DNA from: UBA6244 sp965140775 | GTDB taxonomy: Bacteria > Bacteroidota > Bacteroidia > Bacteroidales > F082 | Reading direction: 5' to 3' | Length of the DNA stretch: 64,000 nucleotides | NCBI GenBank assembly: GCA_965140775.1 | Contig: OZ223471.1 | Coordinates: 3,782,001-3,846,000, forward strand | Shown: positions 10,507 to 21,900 of the stretch, one piece after another | Layout: every line of letters starts with the position of its first letter | Numbering within the stretch: position 1 is the first letter of the stretch | Notes under the pieces: generated by a model | The model's database searches: none | What the model saw: the letters and a program-made list of their open reading frames with translations, nothing else | What the model was told of the DNA's origin: nothing | Translations under genes and position numbers: made by a program

Positions 10507-10540
10507 AAAAAAAGGGGAGCACCCATTGGATGCTCCCCTT
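10507..10540 (-). terminator. Rho-independent terminator of giant 2
   Basis: Same hairpin as behind giant 1: stem 10514-10521 / 10531-10538, T-run on the minus strand at 10513-10507. Sequence similarity to the copy-1 terminator stops at the end of the T-run. Confidence 0.93.
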
Positions 10541-10573
10541 GTGTTATCGGTAGGTAACTACCTTAAGATTTGG

Positions 10574-13500
10574 TTATTCTGCAATAACAACTCTTTTGGT
10601 AACTACGCCGTTGGCGGTGTTGATCTGTACTACATATACGCCGGCTTCGTATGAAGCGGTGTTCAGCGTTAAGGTAGTTTCGCCGGCAACCTTGGCACTG
10701 TAAACAACTTGTCCTACGTAGTTCATCACGGTAACACCGTTCATGGCTACATTGGAGCTTACTGTTACTCGGTCAGAAGCAGGGTTGGGATACAGACTCA
10801 ATTCGCTGGCTTGATTGTCATCAACGTTGATGATCACAAGATATACATAGTCTTCGGTCATCGGTACATTGTAGCCGGGCATCGACTCGCAGTAGTCGGT
10901 TTCACTTTCCCATACACAGGTAACCTGATACCAGTATCCTTCGCCGGTTACGGTGGTTTCGTCCAGGTAGGTATAAGCTTCTACGCCTGTTTCTGCAGGT
11001 ACGTAATCAAACATTTCGTAGTCAGCACCTTCGCTGGTCTTACGATAAACGTTGAAGCCGGCAATTACGCGTGCGCCTTCGGTGTTCATGTTCAATACAC
11101 TGTTGGCTCCGCTTCCGGTTCCCGAAATGGCCAGACTTGCATCGTTCGAGTAAACATCTTCCGGTTTGTCCATGGGCAGGGCTGCGGTAACTCCAGTTAC
11201 GTCGGTTACATAGCCACGCAGGTTCCAGGTGTTCATCAAATCGTAGTCGGTCAAATGTTCCCACAATACTCCATCCAGGGTGATCAAATCGCCATTGGGC
11301 TCGCCCATGGCATTGCCACATGCTGCCGGATAGTTGGCGCCGTCGGTGGTGTAAACAGTAATCCAGAGTTCCTGGGTTACGTCAAGCATTACAGGGGTGG
11401 TCAGGGTTACTTCTTCCCAGGTTTCCATACCCAGTCCGCTAAGGGCTTGTGTATGTAACAGGGTTGCAGCGTTGGTGCCTTTGTAAATACGCAGTTCGTC
11501 GGTGGCATCCGTTCTGTTGTAGATCGAAATTTTGGTCAACGAAGCTCCTGCATAGGCGCTCAACTGTGAAGGATCGAATTTGATAGCCCATGAGAAAGAA
11601 GCGGGTCCGCCGATTCCATCAACATTTGCGCCATCATCATAGTACAACCAGTCGGCAATTACAGGTTCAACAGGGGCATTCCAGCTAAGCAATGCGTCTT
11701 CCAAATTGTATTCCACAACGTCCAGATCGCTGATGCTTTCACAGGTGCGGTAGATTTCAATGTTGTCAACAAACCAGCTAATTACATCAAACGAATTTTG
11801 TCCCACGGCGTTGAAACGTACTTTGAATACGCGGCTCATGGTGTATCCGGTGATGTTGATGTGGTTGCCGGTGAAGTCGAAGCTTTCGGTGTTGGCAAAA
11901 GTAGCTACGGTATTCCAATCGGTGCCGTTGTATACTTCTACGTTCAGCATCTCTTCGCCAGTAGCATTGCGGTTGTCCAACTTCACGTCGAAGTCTAACC
12001 ACAATTCACCTTCGGTCATCAGGTCGGCGGTGATAGGATTACTGGTCAAGCTTGAGCTGTAGTCGTTCTCCAACAATGGATCCCAGGTAAACTCTGCTGA
12101 TGGTTCAGGATCGCCAACCACAGGGTTGATTTTCCAGTTGGCTCCATCGGTATTCCAATCGTTGAAAACGAAGGTTCCCTGATCCCATCCTTCGAAGAAT
12201 GGTATGGGGAATCCCCATGCTACGTGTACAATATCGGTTCCTTCCCATGGTGATTCGCCGAAGTCGCCGGGGAATCCAAACTGGGTCAGGTCGTATTTAG
12301 CGCTTACATCAAAGGCATAGGTGCCGGGATCAATGGGGTTAATTACATAATTTACCCATGCGTCAACATCTTGTCCTTCGTAAGGAATTTCAGCTATGGC
12401 TTCGCCATCCTGATACAGGATAAAGGAAACAAGTCCATCAGGAACATTACCACTAACGGGTCCACCACTGTTGTCACCTTGGTCGTATCCGAAAGCGGGA
12501 GTGCCTTCACCTTGCATGGTGCCACCTAGAGTCCATTTTCCGGTAACAATGTCACCATCAAAGTACAATCCTCCGGCAATACCGGCTGATCCAAAGTCGT
12601 TGCTTACACTGTGTTCAACTCCTGTGGGTGAACCGGTAGCAATGTCCATCTGTGATATCCAACAGCCTCCGCCTGAAGAGGTTCCTTCGAACATCCACAA
12701 GAATGGGCCACCATCAGATACATTGTCGTAAGCAAGTCCGTAAATACTTGGAGGTCCTGAAATGGTGCTGAGTACGGCTCCTGATCTGCTGAACAGAGTC
12801 AAGTCGGTATCCCAGTTGTTGGCCCAGAATCCATCAGCATCTTCGTCGTAAGCAATGGCACGACAAGCAGTAGGTGCAGTAAAGGAGCTTACCAAGGTGT
12901 GGTTGGTGAAGTCCATTTCAAATACGGTGGTAGCTGCTGCTCCGCCATAGAAATAGGTACCATCGAAGGCCAGGTCGCGAAGACCGGTTACGCCGGGAAT
13001 GGTAAAGGTTTCAATGTAGGTTCCATCGGTGGCAAACTTAACAATGTTGTTGCTCGACCATACGGTGGCATAGATAAACTCGCCATCGGTTTCGGCTCCG
13101 GCCAGACCGGTTAAGCCTGAAGGTCCTTCCATCTGGAAGCCATACAGAATATCCCAAATATCTCTGCTGCCGTTGAATGTAGCGCTGGAAGCGTGATCTT
13201 CCAGGTTGGTAGCTACGGTTTCGCCCGGAACGTAAGTGCTGCGATCGAAAGCCATCAGTGTGCTGGGCTCGGTCATCGGGGGATTCCACATCAATGGTAC
13301 TTCGTTGGTGCCATATACATATTCATCACCCAGGTTACGTGGAGGATACAAGTATCCTGAAGTCCAGGTGTATTCTACGGGATCAGAAATACCACAAGCG
13401 TAAACGGCTCTTACACCGGCGGTGTAGGTCTGTCCGTAAGTCAGGTTGGTAAAGGTATGGGTCAAAACGTCAGGAGTGGTTTCTGCCATGAAGGCTCCAT

Positions 13501-16500
13501 CCAAAAATACCCAGTAACCCAATACATCGGGTGGTCCGTTGGTAATATTTACATTGTCAACTGCCCATCCTGAGGCCCATTGTCCCATATCATCGTAATG
13601 GAAGGCAAACCAGATGGCTGATGATCCACCGGGGCCACTAAAGGCACTCAGGTCAACCATTTCGGTAGTCCATCCGCCTACAATGTTTACCGACTGGAGA
13701 ATATCCCAGGTAGCTCCGCCATCAATGCTGAATTCCACATAGGCGGCTTCTCCATATTGTCCGGTATAGAAATGATCGTAATACAGTGAGAAAGTCGGGC
13801 TTTCACGCAAGTCAACACTTGGGGTGATCAGATAGTCGGCTGCACCATCATGGTTCGAGTCAGCATCATCGTTCACAAAAGCATAATATCCGTCTCCGGG
13901 GGGAATTACGAAATAGGCAGATCCACCGTCATCGCCACGTTCCCAACCACCTGCATCATTACTCAAAACTTGCCAACCTACCGGTGGGAAGGTGGTGCTT
14001 TCAAAACCTTCGTTGGCCAAGCAGTAAATCAAGGGCTCTTCCCAGGTAGCTACAGAAGTGGCAGCATCCACAAACAGGTTGCGCGGCATGTATTCCTTTT
14101 CGGTTAAGACCACATCATATGTTTCGTCACCATTAACATCAACAGCATATGCAACATGGTTATAACCAACATGGAATACTGTTAATTCATATCTGCCAAA
14201 AATAACACTGTCAAATACCACTACTCCATCGCTTCCTGACACGGCAAAGAAGCTTTGATAAGGATATTCTGATCCAATCAAGCTTACTTCAGTTCCCTCG
14301 GGTGATTCGCCGTCACACAAAGTAATGTTAACGGTAACATCTCCACTATACAAATGAGCTACGGTATTGGAATATACCCATTCTGACTCACCATTGTCAT
14401 AAATTGATTTCACTGCATAGGCATAAAATCCGGCAGGTTGTCCACCAAAGGCGGCATCGTTGTAGAAAGTAACTCCCGAAGGACTGGCGATAGCGGTAAG
14501 TGTACCTGTTTCGGGTCCTGCGTTGGGATCGAAGTCGCTAACGCGGGCTACGATGTAGTTACTCAGGTCTCTGTCGCCGCTTGCACTGGCATTGGCAATG
14601 GGTAGAATTTGTCCTGATTTAACCGTTCCACTTACGTTGGTAGGCTCACCACTGGCGATAAAGCTCGACATGGCCGAAGCAGGAATCTTGGGCAAGTTAA
14701 CAACGGTGGTTTGTGCATTGGTAACAACACTGTTGGTAGGTCCGCTTACATAGGCTCTCATCATGAAATCCTGGTAAGGAGATATCGACCAGCTGGGGCT
14801 GTTGGGCATTTTGGCATACGAACGGTAAACGATGGGTTGTTCGTTGTCGATTCCAATGGGGGCAGAAGTGCTGGAAGTTCCCAATTGCCACATTACCAGA
14901 TAGAAATCTCCATCAGTAATGGTAGCATTCAGACCGTAAAATTCAACCCATCCGTAGTTATCTACAGTGGTGGTAATTGAATCCAGAACTGTTCCGGGCA
15001 TTCCGTTGGTTCCGTTATCATCGATAACACCTACGGCCATTAAGGAACCCAGGAAGTTAGCGTTGGCGGGGAATGATCCATCACCTACATACAAGCGACC
15101 ACCAATGGCGGTAGCGGGATATCCAACAGGGGTGAAACGAACAGCTACAGCGCCACCGGGCAATGCCCACATGGTATATTCGTCAACTGATCCATCATCG
15201 TAAGCAATTTCGTAAGGTCCCATGGGCAACGACCAGGTTACCATACATTGGGTGTCGGCCTGGTTAGGATCGGCAAATACCCATTGTACCGGATAGGGGG
15301 CTTCACATAGTACGGCGTTCACTTCAACGGGACTACCTACCACGGCTACAACACCGATTTCGGTATATCCGTCAAGTCCCAATTTGGCAAAAACGATATT
15401 ATAAGTATTATCGTCAACACGCAGTTCGTACATACCATCTTCGTCGGTTTCGGTGGTCCAGTCAGTACCTTCAGCAGTTACGGTTACTCCGGCAATACCC
15501 AAACCTGTGTTACAATCGGTTACTTCACCATACACATAAGCAGGTTCGTAAACCACCATGGTATTACCAATCATGGTAGAAGGTGCATCGGGATCGTTGG
15601 TTACCAGTTCCAGGTCTTCCAAATAGGTTCCTACGGGGAAGCCCATGGAGGTATAGGTTAACTGAATCAAAGCGGAACCTCCGGCAGGAATAAATCCTTG
15701 TGCGGGTTCAACATCCATGATAAAGCTGGGGGTTGGCACCACAGCGTAAAGGGTTCCTTGAGGAATACCGGCGATTGGAGGTCCTACGGCGTAGGCCACG
15801 TTGTCTTCGGTATCCATAATTTCGTAGGAGATTTCTGAGGGATATGTACCAGCAACGTAGGTGGTATAAATTTCGTCGCCGCCTTCAACAGGGAAATAGA
15901 CTGTTTCAGGACCGGTTCCACTGGAAAGTGTTACGTTATCCAGTACCAGGTTACCTGCTACATAGATATCAATTGATCCACCGTTCCATCCGTCACCGTA
16001 GGAGTCGTGCAATACAACTGAATAGATGCCTGAGAAACGTGCCTGGGTAGTTACATAGGCGGGGAATTCAAACGACATGGTTCCAGTTCCTGTGTTGCGG
16101 ATAGTGAATGAATCGCCACCGTAGGAATCAGGCCACAGTGCATCGTAACAAGGTACATCTTGTAAAACGAGCGTTGGATTCGACCATTCGATACATTCAG
16201 GACCACCGGGTACGCTGGCGCCTTGTTGATATACGGCTTGAACAGTATAGCAGAAATTGCCGTAGTTGGGCAACATATCCACAAAGTTGGTGGTTTGTGA
16301 GGTTCCAACAGGTACAGAGTTTCTGTTAATTCTGTAGTACAGGAAGTTAGCCTGAACGTTATGCGACCAGGTCAAGGTAACTTGTCCGGTAATCTCATTG
16401 GTAAGATTGACTTCCAAATTTTCAACCGGTTCGATGGGATCACCGGCGATGGCCATGGTTACAGGAATGGTAATGGTTCCTACATCAGGACTTGTGGTAA

Positions 16501-18337
16501 GTACAATGTCGGCGGTGTAGAAATCACCTACTTCGGTACCACTGGCGTCGAAGTTAACGGGCAGGTTGAATGAAGAACCTCCACCATTGATGGAACCCTC
16601 ATATTGACCAAGGGTTAACCAGTCGCCTGCTCCACCACCACCAAGACACATGGCCAAAGTAGAAGGAAGGGTGGTATAAGAAGATCCTGTCCATTGCAGA
16701 GCTTGTCCAATACCTGAATAGCTGTTCATCCAAAAGTTGGTGGGAGGGCCGGATATGGCTTTCACTACAACCCAACCATCGGTAACGGCAACAGGTGTAA
16801 TTTCGGCAGTAAATACATAGGTGTCGTATCCAATTACCTGAACACCTGTGTTAACGGGAGTTAAGGTAAGTGTTTCAGAGCTTAATAAAGCACCGGGAAC
16901 AGTACCTGCTTCGTAAATTTCGATAATGTAATCTTTGGTGGCAGGAGGTGCTGAGGTAAATATTGACCAGAAGGTAACGCTGCTAACTGTGCTGGCCACT
17001 CCAAAAAAAGATTGGGCACAGTAATACTGACCAATTTCGCTGGTGTATCCATTGTCTGATGCAACAGGAGCGTTGCTAAATACTGATCCGTCGGGGCAGT
17101 CCATGGTTCCTCTTTCGTTCATGGCAGGGCCATTGGCGGGAAGGAAAGAACCGGCACCAAATTTACCGTCGAAACGGGTCATGGCAGAAAAGTCTGTTCC
17201 CTGACCAGGGTTGGTAACGGCGTTGGTGGTTACGGGATAAACAACTGTACCTGTCCAATCAACAGGACCTGATCCGGTATTGAGCATACCAAGGTAGTTG
17301 GTCAGGTATTCGTTGGGGGCAAGGGTTTCGTCCATACGAAGAGGAGAAACAGTCAGATTGGGTGAGGTTAAGGTAAAGTCGTGGGTAATGGTTCCATTGG
17401 AAACGACATTAACTGTCGCAGTAGCTACATTGTAACCTTGTTTGAAACATACCAATTCCTGATCGCCTGCAGGCATATTGGGCAAGAAATAGTATCCGGT
17501 ACCATCGGTGGTGGTAGAACCATAACCATCAATACCAACGGTAGCGCCTCCAACGGAGAGTCCACCGGAGTTATACACATGACCTTCGATGTCGCCGGGA
17601 TCTGTTAAAGCATCACCAATAAACCGAATATTGGAGAAATAGCTTGAGGAACCGCTATAGTTTGGTGGGGTTTGGGAATCAGCATAACCTACTAAAACAC
17701 GAGTTGAGGCAGCATCGGTTCTGTAGGTTCTGTAATAAGTACCCGTCCAATAACCATTGTCACCCCAGAGGACGTCAATAATCAGGTTGTTAACTCCTGA
17801 ATAAACATAATCGGTAATGTCGATTGTGTTAGCCCAGCCGGTGGCTGTGGCAGGAATAAAAGAGCTGTTGGAGTAAACCAAAGTCGCACCGGCAGTGGAG
17901 TAGAAAGCACCGGCTGTTAAAGCATTGTCGGTGGTTTCCATAATCCGGATTTGTACGTTTGTCAAGGCATTGTTTGGAGCAGCAGCAACTCTTTCGAATA
18001 CATACTGCAATTCCTTGATGATCATACCACCGCCTATTTCAGAGGCCAGATATAGCGTCTGGGTGTGGCAGTTTTCCCAGTAGTTGGCCCAATCTGCATA
18101 ATATGCAGGAGAGGCACCATAAGTTGTTCCATTGCCAATTTCTACAACCATGCTCCTGTTAGAATTGACGGGCGCGTTTGCATACATTGAAAACGGTACA
18201 ACAGTAGATTCATTTGCGATATTTGCATTATCCAGAGCAATTTTTTGCTCCTGTGTAACGGGCGAATTTTGCCCAAACATTACACCCGAATACGCAAAAA
18301 TCATCAACAACAAAGCATACTTTGTAAATGATTTCAT
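10574..18337 (-). CDS. Giant mosaic T9SS-exported surface protein, copy 2 (2587 aa)
   Basis: I start at the ATG at 18337 because a good signal peptide follows at once (MKSFTKYALLLMIFAYSGVM, cleavage near FGQ). The in-frame ATG at 18382 would add 15 polar residues before it. The head (about residues 24-240) is unlike those of copies 1 and 3: a Tyr/Trp-rich beta domain with no PPC signature. A carboxypeptidase-regulatory-like domain follows, and the shared body begins near residue 326 (SPLRMDETLAPNEYL). The body has the same domain order as copy 1 and ends in the same type A T9SS sorting domain. It is colinear with copy 1 with only a one-codon indel seen, at the divergent segment near 17040. 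ECF-type promoter site C lies about 390 bases upstream. The function is inferred to be a secreted adhesin or matrix protein; no enzyme motif was seen. Confidence 0.92.
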   Translation of the reverse strand: MKSFTKYALLLMIFAYSGVMFGQNSPVTQEQKIALDNANIANESTVVPFSMYANAPVNSNRSMVVEIGNGTTYGASPAYYADWANYWENCHTQTLYLASEIGGGMIIKELQYVFERVAAAPNNALTNVQIRIMETTDNALTAGAFYSTAGATLVYSNSSFIPATATGWANTIDITDYVYSGVNNLIIDVLWGDNGYWTGTYYRTYRTDAASTRVLVGYADSQTPPNYSGSSSYFSNIRFIGDALTDPGDIEGHVYNSGGLSVGGATVGIDGYGSTTTDGTGYYFLPNMPAGDQELVCFKQGYNVATATVNVVSNGTITHDFTLTSPNLTVSPLRMDETLAPNEYLTNYLGMLNTGSGPVDWTGTVVYPVTTNAVTNPGQGTDFSAMTRFDGKFGAGSFLPANGPAMNERGTMDCPDGSVFSNAPVASDNGYTSEIGQYYCAQSFFGVASTVSSVTFWSIFTSAPPATKDYIIEIYEAGTVPGALLSSETLTLTPVNTGVQVIGYDTYVFTAEITPVAVTDGWVVVKAISGPPTNFWMNSYSGIGQALQWTGSSYTTLPSTLAMCLGGGGAGDWLTLGQYEGSINGGGSSFNLPVNFDASGTEVGDFYTADIVLTTSPDVGTITIPVTMAIAGDPIEPVENLEVNLTNEITGQVTLTWSHNVQANFLYYRINRNSVPVGTSQTTNFVDMLPNYGNFCYTVQAVYQQGASVPGGPECIEWSNPTLVLQDVPCYDALWPDSYGGDSFTIRNTGTGTMSFEFPAYVTTQARFSGIYSVVLHDSYGDGWNGGSIDIYVAGNLVLDNVTLSSGTGPETVYFPVEGGDEIYTTYVAGTYPSEISYEIMDTEDNVAYAVGPPIAGIPQGTLYAVVPTPSFIMDVEPAQGFIPAGGSALIQLTYTSMGFPVGTYLEDLELVTNDPDAPSTMIGNTMVVYEPAYVYGEVTDCNTGLGIAGVTVTAEGTDWTTETDEDGMYELRVDDNTYNIVFAKLGLDGYTEIGVVAVVGSPVEVNAVLCEAPYPVQWVFADPNQADTQCMVTWSLPMGPYEIAYDDGSVDEYTMWALPGGAVAVRFTPVGYPATAIGGRLYVGDGSFPANANFLGSLMAVGVIDDNGTNGMPGTVLDSITTTVDNYGWVEFYGLNATITDGDFYLVMWQLGTSSTSAPIGIDNEQPIVYRSYAKMPNSPSWSISPYQDFMMRAYVSGPTNSVVTNAQTTVVNLPKIPASAMSSFIASGEPTNVSGTVKSGQILPIANASASGDRDLSNYIVARVSDFDPNAGPETGTLTAIASPSGVTFYNDAAFGGQPAGFYAYAVKSIYDNGESEWVYSNTVAHLYSGDVTVNITLCDGESPEGTEVSLIGSEYPYQSFFAVSGSDGVVVFDSVIFGRYELTVFHVGYNHVAYAVDVNGDETYDVVLTEKEYMPRNLFVDAATSVATWEEPLIYCLANEGFESTTFPPVGWQVLSNDAGGWERGDDGGSAYFVIPPGDGYYAFVNDDADSNHDGAADYLITPSVDLRESPTFSLYYDHFYTGQYGEAAYVEFSIDGGATWDILQSVNIVGGWTTEMVDLSAFSGPGGSSAIWFAFHYDDMGQWASGWAVDNVNITNGPPDVLGYWVFLDGAFMAETTPDVLTHTFTNLTYGQTYTAGVRAVYACGISDPVEYTWTSGYLYPPRNLGDEYVYGTNEVPLMWNPPMTEPSTLMAFDRSTYVPGETVATNLEDHASSATFNGSRDIWDILYGFQMEGPSGLTGLAGAETDGEFIYATVWSSNNIVKFATDGTYIETFTIPGVTGLRDLAFDGTYFYGGAAATTVFEMDFTNHTLVSSFTAPTACRAIAYDEDADGFWANNWDTDLTLFSRSGAVLSTISGPPSIYGLAYDNVSDGGPFLWMFEGTSSGGGCWISQMDIATGSPTGVEHSVSNDFGSAGIAGGLYFDGDIVTGKWTLGGTMQGEGTPAFGYDQGDNSGGPVSGNVPDGLVSFILYQDGEAIAEIPYEGQDVDAWVNYVINPIDPGTYAFDVSAKYDLTQFGFPGDFGESPWEGTDIVHVAWGFPIPFFEGWDQGTFVFNDWNTDGANWKINPVVGDPEPSAEFTWDPLLENDYSSSLTSNPITADLMTEGELWLDFDVKLDNRNATGEEMLNVEVYNGTDWNTVATFANTESFDFTGNHINITGYTMSRVFKVRFNAVGQNSFDVISWFVDNIEIYRTCESISDLDVVEYNLEDALLSWNAPVEPVIADWLYYDDGANVDGIGGPASFSWAIKFDPSQLSAYAGASLTKISIYNRTDATDELRIYKGTNAATLLHTQALSGLGMETWEEVTLTTPVMLDVTQELWITVYTTDGANYPAACGNAMGEPNGDLITLDGVLWEHLTDYDLMNTWNLRGYVTDVTGVTAALPMDKPEDVYSNDASLAISGTGSGANSVLNMNTEGARVIAGFNVYRKTSEGADYEMFDYVPAETGVEAYTYLDETTVTGEGYWYQVTCVWESETDYCESMPGYNVPMTEDYVYLVIINVDDNQASELSLYPNPASDRVTVSSNVAMNGVTVMNYVGQVVYSAKVAGETTLTLNTASYEAGVYVVQINTANGVVTKRVVIAE
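12220..13501 (-). repeat. 1282-bp block identical to 3697-4978
   Basis: Partner of the identical block in giant 1. It covers the fibronectin-like and propeller-like parts of the body. Synonymous sites are identical too, so shared protein selection alone does not explain it. Confidence 0.9.
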
Positions 18338-18722
18338 AGGTAATTTAGATTTAGTTAATAAATGTGATAAAGAATAATTCATTTTATAATCTTAGAAAGG
18401 CTTCAGTTTCCCGTCACCTTTTTAATTCGGGTTAAGGGATCAATCATCTTTTTTAATCATCAATATCAGTCTTGCTGTTTTAATAAGGTTCACATTCCAT
18501 TTTATGATAATCAAAAACAAGAAATAATATTTCTTGATTAAAAAAAATAACGACCGTTAATCGATCTGAAACTATTTATTTTCAGCTTTTTATGAACGCA
18601 CCTAAGCCCGTAACTCTTCTGCTGAATCATAGGATTCAACGGTGAAGAATCAAGGGCTAATGAATATTTTATCTGTGTTTAGGAGAATCTTTCTACGCTA
18701 ACACTGATTTCTAGGTCACACA

Positions 18723-18751
18723 TATGACAATTAACTTTGGGTTTACCCCTA
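18723..18751 (-). promoter_or_regulatory. ECF sigma-type promoter, site C (giant 2)
   Basis: Minus strand: TAGGGGTAAA (18751-18742), 11 bases, TTGTCATA (18730-18723). Same blocks and spacing as sites A, B and D; the spacer sequences differ, so the match is not simple duplication. Confidence 0.75.
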
Positions 18752-18888
18752 TTCAAAAATTAATTTTTTTGTAATTTTTTTACCTAATTCGATCAAACAA
18801 AAGATTATTCACATGAAATACTTCTGAATGATATTGACACGAAATCAATTTCAATAAATAATTGATCAGTAATTTTTACGACATAAAC

Positions 18889-18923
18889 AAAAAAAAGGGG
18901 AGCACCCATTGGATGCTCCCCTT
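18889..18923 (-). terminator. Rho-independent terminator of giant 3
   Basis: Stem 18897-18904 / 18914-18921 with the same sequence as behind giants 1 and 2, then eight T on the minus strand (18896-18889). One base differs between stop codon and hairpin compared with copy 1. Confidence 0.93.
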
Positions 18924-18956
18924 GTATTATCGGTAGGTAACTACCTTAAGATTTGG

Positions 18957-21900
18957 TTATTCTGCAATAACAACTCTTTTGGTAACCACGCCGTTGGCGG
19001 TGTTGATCTGTACTACATATACGCCGGCTTCGTATGAAGCGGTGTTCAGCGTTAAGGTAGTTTCGCCGGCAACCTTGGCACTGTAAACAACTTGTCCTAC
19101 GTAGTTCATCACGGTAACTCCGTTCATGGCTACATTGGAACTTACTGTTACTCGGTCAGAAGCCGGGTTGGGATACAGATTCAATTCGCTAGCTTCGATA
19201 TTGTTAACGTCAAGTATTAAGACATAAACAAAATCTTCAGTCATCGGTACATTGAAGCCGGGCATCGACTCGCAGTAGTCGGTTTCACTTTCCCATACAC
19301 AGGTAACCTGATACCAGTATCCTTCGCCGGTTACGGTGGTTTCATCCAGGTAGGTATAAGCTTCTACGCCTGTTTCTGCTGGTACGTAATCAAACATTTC
19401 GTAATCAGCGGTTTCGCTGGTCTTACGATAAACGTTGAAGCCGGCAATTACGCGTTCTCCATTGGTGTTCATGTTCAATACACTGTTGGCTCCGCTTCCG
19501 GTTCCCGAAATGGCCAGACTTGCATCGTTCGAGTAAACATCTTCCGGTTTGTCCATAGGCAGGGCTGCGGTAACTCCGGTTACGTCGGTTACATAGCCAC
19601 GCAGGTTCCATGTTCCGTCCAATGGTATATCAGCAAGGTGTTGCCATACAATACCATCAGTCGTAATGAGGTCACCATTGGGCTCACCCATTGAAGCACC
19701 TGTTGCAGCCGGGAAGTTTGCTCCGTCGGTTGTATAAACGGTGATCCAGAGTTCCTGTGTTACGTCAAGCATAACAGGGGTAGTCAGGGTTACTTCTTCC
19801 CAGGTTTCCATACCCAGTCCGCTAAGGGCTTGTGTGTGGAGTAAGGTAGCAGCGTTGGTGCCTTTGTAGATACGCAGTTCGTCAACGGCATCCGTTCTGT
19901 TGTAGATCGAAATTTTGGTCAACGAAGCACCTGCATAGGCGCTCAACTGTGAAGGATCGAATTTGATAGCCCATGAGAAAGAAGCGGGTCCGCCGATTCC
20001 ATCAACATTTGCGCCATCATCATAGTACAACCAGTCGGCAATTACAGGTTCAACAGGGGCATTCCAGCTAAGCAATGCGTCTTCCAAATTGTATTCCACA
20101 ACGTCCAGATCGCTGATGCTTTCACAGGTGCGGTAGATTTCAATGTTGTCAACAAACCAGCTAATTACATCAAACGAATTTTGTCCCACGGCGTTGAAAC
20201 GTACTTTGAATACGCGGCTCATGGTGTATCCAGTGATGTCGATGTGGTTGCCGGTGAAGTCGAAGCTTTCGGTGTTGGCAAAAGTAGCAACAGTATTCCA
20301 GTTGGCTCCGTCGTAAACTTCTACGTTCAGCATTTCTTCGCCAGTAGCATTGCGGTTGTCTAACTTCACGTCGAAGTCTAACCACAATTCGCCTTCGGTC
20401 AACAGGTCGGCTGTGATAGGATTACTGGTAAGGCTTGAGCTGTAGTCGTTCTCCAACAATGGATCCCAGGTAAACTCTGCTGATGGTTCAGGATCGCCAA
20501 CCACGGGGTTGATTTTCCAGTTGGCTCCATCGGTATTCCAATCGTTGAAAACGAAGGTTCCCTGATCCCATCCTTCAAAGAATGGTATGGGGAATCCCCA
20601 TGCTACGTGAACAGCATCACCACATTCAAATGTAGATTCGCCGAAATCGCCCGGGAATCCAAAACGGGTAAGGTCGTATTTTGCAGTTACACAGAAATCG
20701 TAAGTACCGGGATCGATGGGGTTAATTACATAATTTACCCATTCGTCGACATCCTGTCCTTCGTAAGGAATTTCGGCAATTTGAGTTCCGTCCTGATACA
20801 GGATAAAGGAAACAAGTCCATCAGGAACATTACCACTAACGGGTCCACCACTGTTGTCACCTTGGTCGTATCCGAAAGCAGGAGTGCCTTCACCTTGCAT
20901 CGTACCACCTAGAGTCCATTTTCCGGTAACAATGTCACCATCAAAGTACAATCCTCCGGCAGTACCAGATGCACCAAAGTCGTCGCTTACACTGTGTTCA
21001 ACTCCTGTAGAAGCGCCTGTGGCAATATCCATTTGGGAAACCCAACAGGGACCACCCGAAGTGGTTCCTTCGAACATCCACAAGAATGGGCCACCATCAG
21101 ATACATTGTCGTAAGCAAGCCCGTAAATACTTGGAGGTCCTGAAATGGTGCTGAGTACGGCTCCTGATCTGCTGAACAGGGTTAAATCGGTATCCCAGTT
21201 GTTGGCCCAGAATCCGTCATTGTCTTCGTCGTAGGCAATGGCACGACAAGCAGTAGGTGCGGTAAAGGAGCTTACCAAAGTATGGTTGGTGAAGTCCATT
21301 TCATATACAGTGGTAGCTGCTGCGCCGCCATACATGTAGGTGCCGTCGAAGGCCAGGTCGCGAAGACCGGTTACACCGGGAATGGTAAAGGTTTCAATGT
21401 AGGTTCCGTCGGTGGAAAACTTAACAATGTTGTTGCTCGACCATACGGTGGCATAGATAAACTCGCCATCGGTCTCAGCTCCGGCCAGGCCGGTTAAACC
21501 TGAAGGTCCTTCCATCTGGAAGCCATACAAGATATCCCAAAGGTCTCTGCTACCGTTAAATGTGGCGCTGCTAGGATGTGTTTCCAGTGTGGCTACATTG
21601 GTTTCACCGGGAACGTAAGTGTTACGATCGAAAGCCATCAGTGTGCTGGGCTCGGTCATTGGAGGATTCCACATCAAAGGTACTTCGTTGGTACCATATA
21701 CATATTCGTTGCCCATGTTACGTGGAGGATACAGGTATCCGGAGGTCCAGGTGTATTCAACGGGGTCGGAAATACCACAAGCGTAAACGGCTCTTACACC
21801 GGCGGTGTAGGTCTGTCCGTAAGTCAGGTTGGTGAAGGGGTGGGTGAGTACATCAGGAGTGGTTTCTGCTATGAAGGCTCCATCAAGCTCTACTTGATAA

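Larger units (their letters stand above)
10163..10573. other. Intergenic region between giants 2 and 1
   Basis: About 410 AT-rich bases. It holds the leader of giant 1, a housekeeping-type promoter (10319-10351) and the terminator of giant 2 (10507-10540). There is no TAGGGGTAAA-N11-TTGTC site here, unlike upstream of giants 2 and 3. No other gene or RNA recognised. Confidence 0.75.
18338..18956. other. Intergenic region between giants 3 and 2, with long leader
   Basis: About 620 AT-rich bases. It holds ECF-type site C (18723-18751), the terminator of giant 3 (18889-18923) and a predicted leader of about 380 bases for giant 2. I see no known riboswitch or small gene in the leader. Confidence 0.7.

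Noticed and set aside
10709..11458. Open frame of 249 codons on the plus strand, antisense to giant 2
   Set aside because: It lies entirely inside the strongly coding minus-strand gene, is broken in the matching parts of giants 1 and 3, and has no signal peptide or family feature. It is an effect of codon use in the real gene.
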